Of a DNA stretch of 64,000 nt, positions 33,420 to 44,574 are shown piece after piece; positions within the stretch are counted from its first letter, which is position 1, and each line of letters begins with the position of its first letter. Position numbers and translations under genes: made by a program. A model generated the notes under the pieces. That model did not search any database. It saw nothing but the letters and a program-made list of their open reading frames with translations, and was not told the DNA's origin. Origin of the DNA: Platycnemis pennipes (Eukaryota > Arthropoda > Insecta > Odonata > Platycnemididae); the NCBI GenBank assembly GCA_933228895.1, contig OW121846.1, positions 47,448,107-47,512,106 on the forward strand. The letters run 5' to 3'.

Positions 33420-34300
33420 TCCATATGCTATGACCGATGCGTAACCTCGTAACCTAATTTGAGGGGATTCCAACCAATGCATGGAGGATCTAGCTTACCA
33501 ATCACTTCGTTGTACTTTCCTGTTGTATACTCAAGTGGTACGCTTCGGCCATTACGCATTAACATATCTATTAGTGAATATACGGAATGTATGTTTGGCG
33601 ATGATTAACTTGCTGCCACTCAACCACGAGTTTGCTTGCTCGATAGCCAACAGATGTAAACCTATACATGCCACTCGCCTTAGGATCAGGGAAGGGATTG
33701 CTTGGAATTACAGGGGAAACCGTTCTCGGTGACAGCACTGCTCACGTGGTATCGTTGGCGTCACGGAGTGGTAGCGGGCTAGCGGAAGTGGCGGTGCGGA
33801 GTGACGCAGAACAGACCTAGGGTATCACGGGCCACGCGAGGCCACCAAAAGTATCAAGAGAGAAGAAGATATATAGAGAAGAAGGCGAAATTCACCGAAA
33901 AATGTTCAAATGTTGGACAGTAATCTGCCGAAATTTTGTTCCAAACTTCTCTACGTTTCCATAATAGCTTCATTTTAAACAGTAATGGGTTTGCATTCAA
34001 TGGAACTCTATGCCTTTCTGAGCACAGTGCCAAATTTAACGATAGTGAATTAATTAATTTCTGAGAGTGGATAACAATTTTGTATACTATCTACTGCTAC
34101 AAGTCTTCATGTCCACAGCACATGCTTCTGATGGTCTTTTCGTATCAGTACGTCGGCAAACATCAAATTAGATTAACCGCCTCATTAGGTAATGGTGATC
34201 CACAAATGAAAATTATAAAACATGACCTAATATTCTTCAGTAGAAGTGGAATGGCCAAGGAGTATTTGATAGACAGCAATGTCCGTTGAGATGAGGTTTC
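33420..34300. other. Non-coding stretch, no gene seen
   Basis: A moderate-GC patch at 33.66-33.86 kb (GGGCTAGCGGAAGTGGCGG) lies in otherwise AT-rich sequence. No recognisable element. Confidence 0.35.
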
Positions 34301-34305
34301 TTGAG

Positions 34306-34572
34306 CAGTAGTTTAAATTGAAAATGAAAATCAACTTTGTACGTTCCACACAAAGATTTTATTGGTTTCGACTATGGTTTCGACAAAATATGTCATTATC
34401 AAGGTTTTATTTATCAACTATTCAATTTGTTTAATGATCAATCACGACATATTTTGTCGAAACCATGGTCGAAACCAATAAAATCTTTGTGTGGAACGTA
34501 CAAAGTGGATTTTCATTTCCAATCGAGTGGTTCCACAAAGTAAAGCCTCAAACTTTGAACAGTAGTTTAAAT
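34306..34572. mobile_element. Foldback element with 73-bp arms and possible 13-bp target duplication
   Basis: Arms 34322-34394 and 34446-34518 pair at 71 of 73 positions, and the pairing extends further outward with mismatches. The loop is 51 nt. The exact 13-mer CAGTAGTTTAAAT occurs at 34306-34318 and again at 34560-34572, flanking the foldback as a target-site duplication would. No coding sequence. The arms include GTACGTTCCACACAAAGAT and GGTTTCGAC words. A long double-stranded RNA would form from either strand if transcribed. Confidence 0.8.
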
Positions 34573-35504
34573 ATGTGACTTTCTATTTAGTATGTATCTT
34601 TCACCTTTGTACCTGGAGTTTGAGCTGGCAAGGTACCTGAATCATGCCCTCATTACTACTATTGATAAAAGAGAATACTACTTTGATCAAAATTTTAAAA
34701 ACTACAATGATAACTGAATTCCTATCTTTAATCAAGTTAGAGTAATCATTGATGAGGTAGGTTACTTTTATCACACGTCGGGATATGAACCCGATTATAT
34801 TTCCTCCAAAATTAGCTAGCATGTTGGGAACCTTGGATTCAATATTTGAAAAATTTAAAAGGCACCGTAACCGATTCCTATTCACAAATTTTAACAGCAG
34901 TTTTCACTCCAAGGATTCAACTTTAAGGTGACAGAATACAACAGTACTCAGTGACCTGTTTCTTTTCCCAAAAAAAGCCGATCCTTCTTGCGAGAAAAAT
35001 GTATTTTTCTCCTATAAAAATGTTGACTAGTCTTCTTGATGGCACAATGCGTGCAGTCACATGACCGTCAGCCCAATGATAGTTTGTGGAACGACAGACG
35101 TGCGCAGGGGAACAGGAGTCTTTCGTGAAAAATAATGGACGTTAAAAAGGTATTGGGGAACTTTTGGTGGTCACGGCAACGGTGTGAGTTCGGTTAGCAC
35201 TCCTTAACTCGAGAACTTCAAGACGGGTTGTCTCACGACCTGGTTTCCATTGCACATGTCCCCGCCGGGCTAATTGGAGAATTGGCTTTCTCATACCGCA
35301 ACGGAAGGTTCTCGCATGATTCATAAACGGATCGGTAGGAAGCAAACTATTGTGAGATGTAAATTCGCATCTATCGATTTGAAATTATATAGCAATATGA
35401 CGATTATCAGGCAGGGTTGTAAGGTGCAGAAGATCCAAAATGACATCGTGGAACTCCCAACCTTAAAAAATTTGTATCCATTATCGTATCTAGTACAAAA
35501 AACC
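34573..35504. other. Non-coding stretch
   Basis: AT-rich to 35.0 kb, then a moderate-GC patch at 35.1-35.33 kb with a 67-codon minus-strand open frame that I do not recognise. Nothing else is supportable. Confidence 0.35.
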
Positions 35505-36230
35505 CATTTTACGCTAATCGTAAACTGGGTTTCATTAAAAGAGTTATGGGTAAATGTGACGATCATGTACGAGAAATCAGCTACTTTTCCCTTGTAAGAC
35601 CTCAATTGGAATATGCTGCCAGTGTATGGGATCCCTACGAAATCGGTCTAAGTAATGAACTTGAACGTGTGCAGCGAAGATCGGCAAAATTTGTAAAGGG
35701 AAGATACGATAATTATATTAGCGTAACCAGTCTATTAAATGAATTGAAATGGGAATCATTGTCAGATCGCAGTTTAAAATTTATACTAAATCTCTTAAAC
35801 AAATTCCAAGACCATATTTTCAGTTATGATTTTAAAAATATATTACGAACCCCAACTTACTATGGCAGACTGGACCATAATCATAAAATTAGAGAAACTG
35901 ATTGCCGAACTGACCGATTCAAAATGTCCTTTTTCCCTCGCACAATTAGAGATGCGAATAACGGTAAATATGTCCTATCGGAGAGTAGCAATGAATAGCA
36001 TTGGTAGCTGCATGTTGGTATGAGTACTTAAAGCTAACCCTACTAACAGAATGTTTTTGCAAGTTTTCTTTGCAATTTCTATCTTTTTTGAATAGTGTAG
36101 TTCTGACTACTATATTAATACTATTCCTTTTTTATGCATGACATGTAGTGCATGTTTGGTGAGCAATCACCCCCTGCCACACACCCTTGTGGTGGCTTGC
36201 AGGGTATTATGTAGATGTAGATGTAGATAT
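35505..36230 (+). mobile_element. Jockey/CR1-superfamily-like LINE, best preserved 3' copy
   Basis: This copy has one open frame of about 160 codons (to TAG at 35996-35998). It begins ANRKLGFIKRVMGKCDDHVR (about 35513), continues YFSLVRPQLEYAASVWDPYE, LSNELERVQRRSAKFVKGRY, LLNELKWESLSDRSLKFILN, TPTYYGRLDHNHKIRETDCR, and ends NNGKYVLSESSNE. LVRPxLEYAxxVWDPY and LExVQRRxAxFV are hallmarks of the C-terminus of CR1/Jockey-type ORF2 proteins. The reverse transcriptase domain is missing by 5' truncation. The 3' end has the clean stem-loop (36171-36204) and four ATGTAG-type units. Confidence 0.9.
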
Positions 36231-36234
36231 AGTA

Positions 36235-36945
36235 GACTCGTGAAAGCTCTAAGGGATTAAGTTTCCTCGAAGATTCATACTATAATGGATTTTCTTGAAG
36301 AATCTGCGGCATTCACGTGGTTCCAGCATTGCATTCTAAAAACATTATATTAGAAGTCAATAAGCATACTTCAGCCGTTTTAATTACTCTTCGTAACTTT
36401 TGACTTTATTTCTTGGGAGAAGATTAAAAGCTATTATTTAACTTCTTTTTGGAATAAGCTAATTTACGCGGGAATTATTTTCAGTGTGAGAGCGAATATA
36501 AAAATGGTATCACCCGGAATGTCATTAAAATTAACTGCCTCCATACCTGACTCTCGTTGCCACAAGACCAGTTCATAATACCCTACTTGTAGTTCATATA
36601 TTAAGCATAGTGTGGTTTTGTCAAATGTATTTGGTACTACATTTCTTTTCTTGGATCTGCAGCGCTAGCCATTATAGTGACTAGAAGGACCTGCCTAAAA
36701 AACCTCGGAAATAACAGAAACTCCAGTGCGGTTGCGTTAACCCATGCACCACTCAAGGAATATTCAGTTACTGATGCAGAAGAAATAAATTTATATGTAC
36801 ACGTTTGCAACCACGTTTATATGAGTTTCAAGCGTGCAAGTTAAATACATTAACCTAACCCCAAGTTGGTTATCCGGGGATGGCAATTGACAGCTGTGGT
36901 CATGTGCGACAGAGGGGATAGTTGCGTTAATGAAAAAAAGAGAAG
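36235..36945. other. Non-coding stretch, no gene seen
   Basis: AT-rich sequence with no recognised element. Confidence 0.4.
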
Positions 36946-37215
36946 TAATTTTAAGGATTGGAGAATGGACGGAATGAAACACGGCCCCTGATTTCGCCTA
37001 CAGTTTTCGAATGGCGCCAAGGGGTCCATAGTTTAACTTCCCATATGACGGACGGAGTGAAGGACATTAAGGGCCCATAAAAAGGGCATAGATAAAACCT
37101 AAGTAGGAACCGGGATGCCTCAGGACAATTTCTACCACAATCAGGATTCGAGCTTGAGACTCCACGATGATTATAATGGCCACCAAACCAGTCTGATCCA
37201 CTTGACACACTTCTG
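36945..37215 (-). repeat. tRNA-derived SINE with common body
   Basis: The minus-strand body has CACTCCGTCCGTCATATGGG, AAGTTAAACTATGGACCCCT and TGGCGCCATTCGAAAACTGT; the head near 37140-37215 has a decayed B-box (GTCTCAAGCTCGAATCCTG). It is arranged head to head with the plus-strand copy that begins about 140 nt away. Confidence 0.6.
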
Positions 37216-37354
37216 GCGTGATGAGCCAAGTGATTGGCCATTCCAGGAAATAAACTATTAATTGACATTGATACCAGTAATTTATTTGCAAGCAGTGACG
37301 GATTCCTTCTATGCAATCATTCATGCAGATCCGTATCTGTAGCTCTCATTACAG

Positions 37355-37590
37355 CGCGTGGTGGGTGGGGATCGAGATCATGGATTGAGTACTGGTCTCC
37401 CATACCGTAGGTCCGGGTTCGCAACTTGGCAGTGTTAGTGATCGGCATGCCAGGCCCTACCTCACTACTGGAGTGCTCATAGAATTTCAGTACTTTGTCC
37501 GTCGTATGGAACGTTCAACAATGGACTTCTTGAAGCCTTTGTAAAGAGTTTATTTTCAACCTTTCTCCATTCCCTGAAAAATGTCCACCT
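37355..37590 (+). repeat. tRNA-derived SINE with common body
   Basis: Head: GATTGAGTACTGGTCTCCCA, then GGTCCGGGTTCGCAACTTGG. Body: TCAGTACTTTGTCCGTCGTA, GGAACGTTCAACAATGGAC, GTAAAGAGTTTATTTTCAAC, CTTTCTCCATTCCCTG. One of the clearest full-length copies. Confidence 0.7.
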
Positions 37591-37689
37591 CTACGAAATC
37601 ACTCAACTATCTTAATTGGCGCATATTACTTCATCTGTCAGTAACTTTCCCCGGTTAACTTCATTTACTTGGAGGGCGATTATCCACTT

Positions 37690-37925
37690 CGTATGAAGAG
37701 GTATGGCTGGAGTAAAGGCGGAGAGAGAGGCGTTCTCGAGTGGTCGGGGCCTCTCTGTGAGAACCTTCGCGACCGCCCGGGAGCCCACTTTCACCGACAG
37801 GGCCACCTGGTCCCCGCGGGCCATGCGGACCGCTGTGCGATTTGAACCGCCCGTACGTTCCTCAAATAGAAATCTCAAATTGAATTTCGTCGCTCTCACC
37901 GCCATGGCCACGACTACATGTCCGG
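37690..37925. other. GC-rich coding-like patch, strand unresolved
   Basis: The patch is GC-rich at third positions in frames on both strands. It is covered by a plus-strand frame (37703-38095) and a minus-strand frame (37612-38253, 213 codons). Neither translation resembles a family that I know, and there is no clear splice context. It could be a decayed gene fragment or an unclassified repeat. Confidence 0.25.
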
Positions 37926-40190
37926 TGCATGGCGGGTATTGTAACGTGGGTCGCGCTGCATGGAAAAATATGCGAAATTTGTTTGCCGAACAGAGAAAAT
38001 TTAATGTTATTCCACTTGAGAAATTGGAGAGGATTTCTTTGAACTTGATCTTGCCTTTGTTTATGTGCAGAATGGGAGTTGGCAAATTTCTGTGAAGTGA
38101 ATCAAATGAGAATCGTTGAAGGTTAGTTTTGGAAATGTAAATGTAAACATTTTGAAGTAGTGTACGACAAACTTCGAAATTAGGTGAAGATCCAGGTGTT
38201 TCGGGTCCTTCTATGCGTTTGCTCATTGTGACAGCTAATGGACAAATGGCCAAGGATCTTCCTCACATCGCGGTAACCTTCATAATCAACTTCGATATCA
38301 TTACAACTTTACAAAATTAAGTAAACAACACAACATTCGTACTTCAAAAGAGAGTGTTACCTAAAATTTTATGCAGCAAATCAAGCCAATGAGTTTAGTA
38401 TGACAAATAATAAAAATCTATCGCCCGCGTGATCACCAAGTTCGCAATCCTGGCTGCTTCCGTCCTGAGGAAAGTGTGATTTATCCAGCGACAAAAAGGG
38501 TCGTTCTAGTCTGCTACTTTTTCCCTTACAGGATTAAATATTATAGTGCATGAATTAAAATAGATATTATATGTGAAGGGTACGATCTTTAATTCTCGAT
38601 CCATAATTTAAAATTAGGTATCTTTTACAATAAATATAATAATTTTAAATATGCCAATCGGGTAGGATTTTTAAACTTGGGAAATTGTAAAAACAAAAGG
38701 TTTAAAAAAGTGGAAAGATTTACTCATAAATTCCAGTTAGAACATATTTCGGTTTTGAATGACATGAGCGTAATTTTTTCTAAGTTACACCGTGACGAAC
38801 ACTCCTGAGTGACACAATTTTGGATATTTTTCCAAGGGAGTAGCAAATAGCCATATTTATTTATTAAATTTGATTCTTCCAAAATGTTTGCTAAGTTTAA
38901 ATATTTTAGATGGCCAAATTACATGCACTACGAGGCATCATTTCAGGGCAACCTACGCACGGCAACGTGGAACTTGGTTACAGAAAATGAGTCTGCTAAT
39001 AGAAGCAAAACAATGAATACGATAGTAAAGAGTGTTCCATGGCCGTAATGAGTGCCTGCAATGCGAATCGGGCTTCGAGTCAGCTATCAGCGTCACACAT
39101 GTTCTATCACATGTGTAGTACTGCTTATATTTTCGCTGATTAGGTGCCGTTGGGGGACAACACTATATAACTCTATACAATATTCAACTCCAAAAAGATT
39201 CTGTCATAATTAGAGAAAGATTTACAGCTGAACATTTTGAATCGAATAAAGAAACTTTATAACCATCAGTGCACTCAATTTGAAGGAGGGTACAAAAGAC
39301 AAAGAGATATTTAAGCATAGATACTTTAAACAGGAAACGGATTCCGAAAACTTCGTGATGATAAGATCCTTCCAAGTCAGTCACCGGTGCATTTTAGGCA
39401 CAGCACTGACTTCTTAGCGTCAATAACGATGATATAGATCAAAGTTTCCGATTACCACAAGAGCGTAACTGTTAACTAATTTGGATTTTCTAGCACCTGA
39501 GTCATAACGTCTGAATCCTCCAAACCTACGAAAAGAGAATGACTTATTTCGATGAATTTAACTGATTAAAGATACATACTATATTTTTATGAATTTTATT
39601 TTGCTGCCTACGAACAAATTTCAACTATATTGAGATATGAGGCATGGATGCAAATCAAATATATGCACTTCAGTAGATATTTTTCATGAGATGACGCTGT
39701 TTCACATTTTAAATGTTTTCCTGGATATGTTTTGCTTAAAAATAAAGTAAGGATTTAGATATTCGGCTTGCATTAACTTAAGAAGCTTTAGTCTAATGTA
39801 TTCATAGCATATGGAATTGAAGGAAACTAGACCAAAGTATTTAAAAAGTTTCCTGTGTATAATTAATCATATAAGTATTCACTCTTTTATGCTAAGACCC
39901 CAAACCCCATGTTGATGTATATTTGAGATAATGTCTCCCACCTACCCATATATCTATATGATCACACCGTTCTTTACTTCGCAATCCACCCATTTAACAA
40001 GTATAAAGGGCCAAATTCATCTTTGTGTTTGAGATTTCAACGAAAAATTGTCAAAATAAGAATCAAGAGTTTAGTAGTTAACTTTTTAAGTTTAGTTATT
40101 AAAGCCATCATTGTTTTCAAGTACCCAGTCATTTTGGAGTGGAGTTGTTGTAGGCACCTGGAAAATATTCTCCAAGGAAATTTGAAAGAG
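37926..40190. other. Non-coding stretch, no gene seen
   Basis: AT-rich filler. A patch near 38.93-39.1 kb has higher GC. No repeat of the families described here is visible. Confidence 0.4.
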
Positions 40191-40199
40191 AAAGGGGCA

Positions 40200-40880
40200 A
40201 AAAGCAAACAATGGGATGTCGTGAAGAGATGCCCAAGAAAGTGGGAGTAATCTCAAGATGCTCCCAGGAGAAAGGAGGACGGGAAAGCATAATCCATCTT
40301 CGACCGTTAGACTCACGAAAAAGAAATTTCGGGGATGACTCGCGAGGAGTCCTTCGCCTTAGTTTCTGCTGTTCACGGCAAAAAAAAGAGCGCTCATTCG
40401 CGTGTGCCCAGTCATGAGTGGCTAAGCTAAAAAAAGCTACCGAAACAATAGAAGAAACTTCGGCCGCGAAAATTGAACCCAAATCGAACACCACCCCCGA
40501 AAGAAACTCGCGACTTATCCCGCGGGAACTGCCACCTGGGACTTGAGAAAAAAAGGCATGAAGAGCGCCAATCTCTAATTCACTCGGTAAACAAATCGAG
40601 CCACTATCTCGGGCCTTGTCATTTTGGAATCCCTACAGTCATGCAAGCCCGCCGCACGAAATTTAAGGTGGGCATCCCCGACGACCGCCTGACACAGTTT
40701 CCGAGACGAAGTTCAAGGCCACAAGGCGATTTTCCTCGCGAGAGCTTACTTCCCCTGAAAATCTTCCGGGCCCCTCTCCCAAAACTTCCGTTGAGACGAA
40801 GGCTCAAAGCGGGGATCAGGTTAGACCTGCGGCTGGAGTACTGGTCCTCGTTCCCAATGCAGTAGTAGTAGGTATTCGGG
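40200..40880. promoter_or_regulatory. Moderate-GC island, possible promoter-like sequence
   Basis: CpG-containing sequence (CCGCGGGAACTGCC, TCGCGAGGAGTCC, GCGCTCATTCGCG). The minus strand has a TTTTTC|GTGAGTC donor-like site near 40310-40320, so it could include a non-coding exon of the desaturase. There is no TATA box or other strong support. Long open frames on both strands look incidental. Confidence 0.2.
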
Positions 40881-40959
40881 AGAGGATACCGGCATTTAAG
40901 GTCATTTCGCCATTCAGGATAGGTGAATAATTGGGCACGAGAAGAAATTTTCCATCCAG

Positions 40960-41215
40960 CGGAGGAAGGGTGGAGAGAGAGAGATTCGACGTCGGCATTA
41001 GCCAACTCTTTACGAAGGATGCCAAGGGATCCACGGTAGAGCGTCCCATAAGTCGGACGGAGCACTGAACTCGAAGAGATCTCCACACGGCACTCAAGTA
41101 AGGAGCGGTATACCAATGATACATTTCTCCCGCTCTCGGAATTCAAACCCATGGCCTCTGAATATGAGACCAGTACTCTATTCACTACACCAACTCAATC
41201 CCCACCCATCCAAAG
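40960..41215 (-). repeat. tRNA-derived SINE, full length
   Basis: Read on the minus strand: head GGTGTAGTGAATAGAGTACT, GGTCTCATATTCAGAGGCCA, TGGGTTTGAATTCCGAGAGC. Body: CTCCGTCCGACTTATGGGAC, GCTCTACCGTGGATCCCTTG, GTAAAGAGTTGGCTAATGCC, GACGTCGAATCTCTCTCTCT, CCACCCTTCCTCCG. It is the best representative for building a consensus. A 188-codon open frame over it is just SINE sequence translated. Confidence 0.75.
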
Positions 41216-41264
41216 GTCTTGAGTTCGGAAATCTGAGGCAACTGACAATTTAATCATATACCGG

Positions 41265-41410
41265 TCCCTATTTGAGAACTCTAAGAAGGGCACTTTTAAG
41301 CTCGGCAGTCCGTCTAATGGGACGTTAAAAAGTAGATCACTTGTCAATTTTCGTTACGAGCAGGCTAAAGTTTACGACGAAATCCTCTCCAAACTTACTC
41401 CACTCCCTAA
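41265..41410 (+). repeat. SINE common body, plus strand
   Basis: The body words GGCAGTCCGTCTAATGGGAC, GTTAAAAAGTAGATCACTTG and CGTTACGAGCAGGCTAAAGT appear in order, then CTCTCCAAACTTACTCC. It lies head to head with the neighbouring minus-strand copy. Confidence 0.6.
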
Positions 41411-42310
41411 ATTTCTACAAAATACCCACCTATCCTTAATGGCGCGAAGGACGTCAGCTGTCGGTTTCCACCCTTAATATCAACAATAAGGTCCACGACG
41501 CATGCGGCCACCCCTGATGCCGGTCCCTCACCTTCGATCGTGCCAAAGGATCGTGCCAAGCGACCTCCGGTGAGGGCCGGGTTACAAGGGCCACGGACAC
41601 CGCGTGCCAACAGGACGTCACTGAGCCGGTCACCACCGCGTACCTTCACAACGGCTCGGTCGCCACCTTTGACTTCGTCGACGCACCCTCACCTTTTGTT
41701 TCACGGCACTATTCCACCTCGGTGTCTCGATGCGGGGTGGGAGGATCTCCCTCGACAAGTGTTTTCCGTCCCTCGTATCGTTGCACTTCTCGCGTACGCA
41801 CCTGGCAAGGCGCCGTCTTGGACTGATGGTGGCCCCTCGCTCGCCTCCGACGAATCAGCCCAGCATTTCGGGGGGATTGGCCTCAAAAGTTGAGGGGGAG
41901 CCGTGTTTCTCGAAAATGTTGGGGTGGGGAGGGACGTGGTTTCTCGGTCACCCCCCTCTTTGGGGGGGAGGGAGAGTAGGTGTTTCCGGCCGTGACGACC
42001 GCCGCCACCTCCTTCTCCCTTCGGGACTACACACAACCCTATACCACCGTTCCCACTGCTCGCTGCAACCCAATTTCTCTCCTGGGGACCCATCCACCTT
42101 TCACCGAGGCTGGATGCTGGAGTCCTCGGAACCGCGGGGACCCCAACCGTGGCCGGCCGGTGTCGACGTGCTCCGTACCTCGTGGCCCGTCTCGGAAATT
42201 TTTCACGTACCAGACCATCTCCTTCCGCTGCGGGACGCTGAAAATCCCGGCGCAAGTCAGCGGCAAGATCCTTACTCGGAGATGACCCTGATGTTCACAG
42301 TCTAGTAATC
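41400..42310. promoter_or_regulatory. Strong GC-rich island, 0.9 kb
   Basis: The most GC-rich block with the 59-60 kb island, dense in CpG, with open frames of 184 and 191 codons on opposite strands that are proline, glycine and arginine-rich by composition. Donor-like AAG|GTGAGG sites occur on the minus strand near 41529 and 41692. Either a promoter/first-exon region or an unclassified GC-rich repeat; no protein family is recognised. Confidence 0.3.
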
Positions 42311-44560
42311 GAACTCACGGGATTTCGAGTGAATTCGCAGGATTCGTCTCGAATATTATTATGTGGTCAGAGATGATGGATCGCATCAAGTACTATGTCT
42401 AGTGGTTGAGACCCAAGCATCAGTTTGGGGCAGTGATCTTCCAGTGCCGTTGGTGATTTATGAGAAATATCTGGTGCCCAAAAATAAACTGAATTTTGTT
42501 AAGCTTGAGGTGTCCAAAGAAGTCACTCTGAATTAAATCTGGGAGATCAACTTGGTAGCCCAATCGTTTGCCTTCTGCCTTATTGGCTACTATCCCTTTG
42601 TCAAAAACATTTCATTTAATAATCATAAATAATAATTTCCCGGAAAAGGCATGTTATTCATATTTTTCGCACATGCCTAAGAAAACGATATTTCCTGAGC
42701 TCGGAGCTGAATCCACGGCCTTTGCATTGCTTCACTGTTACATAATTTTGCTTTGATGTATTACGGCCCATAATATTTGGATAGACACCACCCAGATATT
42801 TTTGGCAATGCTGCAGTGAACACATAACAGTCTAAGCGCTCAATATTCTAATTTTGCCAACCTACGGGTAGCAGAGAACAGTTTCAAGCTAGTTTTTCCT
42901 ATAATTCATTTCCGTGAAATATTTACTCGGTTTAACTTCATTAAAATGGCACCTTTGTCGAAAAAACGCTCTCATTTGATGCGGATGAGTACATTCCACG
43001 TTATGCATCCTAAGGTAAATGAGTACTCTATTAGATATTTTACACGGATGGAGTACTGCGTATATCCTGCCGCACTATAGCACTACGGAGTTCGATAGTT
43101 CCATCTTCAGTCTGATCAAATTATGCTCAAGGAATGAAAAAACATTTTAAATTTCCACCAAATTCTTATTAATTTTTAATTGCGAAAGAACTATCTTTAG
43201 ATGAGTAAAGTAGACGATTATGTGTGAAAAACTGGTTCCTTCATGGCATTTAACGGAAATTAACAGCGTTTATGCTAATTTTTGAACGCCTAATTTCAAT
43301 ATGAGGAAACGATTCCACAAAGTGACGCTTGAAACCACCAAGCTGATTTCAAGTTAGCAGAGGAACGGTAATTTTCGCAATTTATTTAAAGTTCAAAACG
43401 AGCATACTTCACGTCATCAGGGAAGACGCATGCACGTTTAAGTAACAGCTTATCAATGAAAGCTCGCATTTCATTAACCTTCGACTATCTCTAATTTAAA
43501 AATGACTAGCTCTTCCTAAATTTGTGTAACTTAAAATAAACGTTGGCAGGTGCAAATGTTCCGGAGGGAATTCAGGAACTATGGAGAGATGATTGAACGA
43601 AAGCATTTTCGTCGAACACGAGCCTAGAAACTCAGGTGGTTAAAATTATTTCGCTCCGTTTGCATCAACCTATCCTCTTAAGAATTAATGTTTAGCGATT
43701 TTCTGATACATATACCAAAGAAGATATTAATGTCCGAGCCGGGTGTTGAATCCATGGTCTTTACGTTGCTTGATTATTACGTCACTTACCTAAGAACTGT
43801 AGCTTGTGGAGAAGCTCACAGAGTCTGTTTTAAGGCACCGTAAATAATTTCACAAGAACACTTATTACTGTGTAGCAACTGTGGTAAATATTCGTCTGAT
43901 ACTGTCACCAAATCACCTCTAACTAGGAATGCACAAGAGAACAGTAAAATCTCAAGTAAGGTGTGCTGGGAATCCGATTATTGTGGCGGTAGGTGTTTCA
44001 GATACCTATGCCGAGATCAACAGTTTGAATGTTGGCAGTGAAAGAGATTTTTCAGCGAAATATTATTTTTGATTCTTCCTTCCCGTCATCAATTAGTTTC
44101 CGCAAGATTAAGGCTGAATGTATTAGTTATGAGTGGAATACATTTTTCTGCGTAATGGTTGTTTGGAGCATGCTTCAATTTCACAATCCCATCTATCGGG
44201 TGAAATGTTGAAACTTTGACACATAGGTGTGCTCCGTTAATATTTGCGCAGGCGCAGGATACATCGCTATCCTTCCAACACTAACAAAAACTTTACCCGT
44301 ACCATACTGACCATCCCATAGTTGGGAATCGACATCAGTTTCACTGTTGGAGACAGCGAAAATCACTGAACACTGAAACGGGGTCGCAAATACGGAAAAG
44401 CTGACAGATTACCTCCAAAACTTCACAGAGGTTTAGCACACAAAGAGATTAATTTTAAATTCACTTTCGTCATCTTGTGTTGTCCGCAAGGCGTAGTGTC
44501 CTACACTTTGCGGAGAAGAGGGTGTCGAGCGAAGAGGTGTCTTGAGAGAGAAAAAAAAAT
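42310..44560. other. Non-coding stretch with two faint SINE heads
   Basis: AT-rich. Related minus-strand tRNA-like heads occur at about 42690-42745 (GCCGTGGATTCAGCTCCGAG) and 43725-43805 (ACCATGGATTCAACACCCGG). No gene is seen. Confidence 0.45.
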
Positions 44561-44574
44561 ATCCGCTTCCGCTC

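Noticed and set aside
35142..35345. 67-codon minus-strand frame with arginine-rich text
   Set aside because: Short, no splice context, immediately beside LINE sequence; could be any old repeat.
37612..38253. 213-codon minus-strand open frame
   Set aside because: Only the first 230 nt are GC-rich; the rest is AT-rich with no domain. Reported only as an unresolved coding-like patch.
40619..41185. 188-codon minus-strand open frame
   Set aside because: It runs through a tRNA-derived SINE copy; the residues are the SINE read as protein.
41701..42305. Overlapping 184- and 191-codon frames on opposite strands
   Set aside because: Composition-driven (proline, glycine, arginine-rich). Both cannot be coding and neither resembles a known family.
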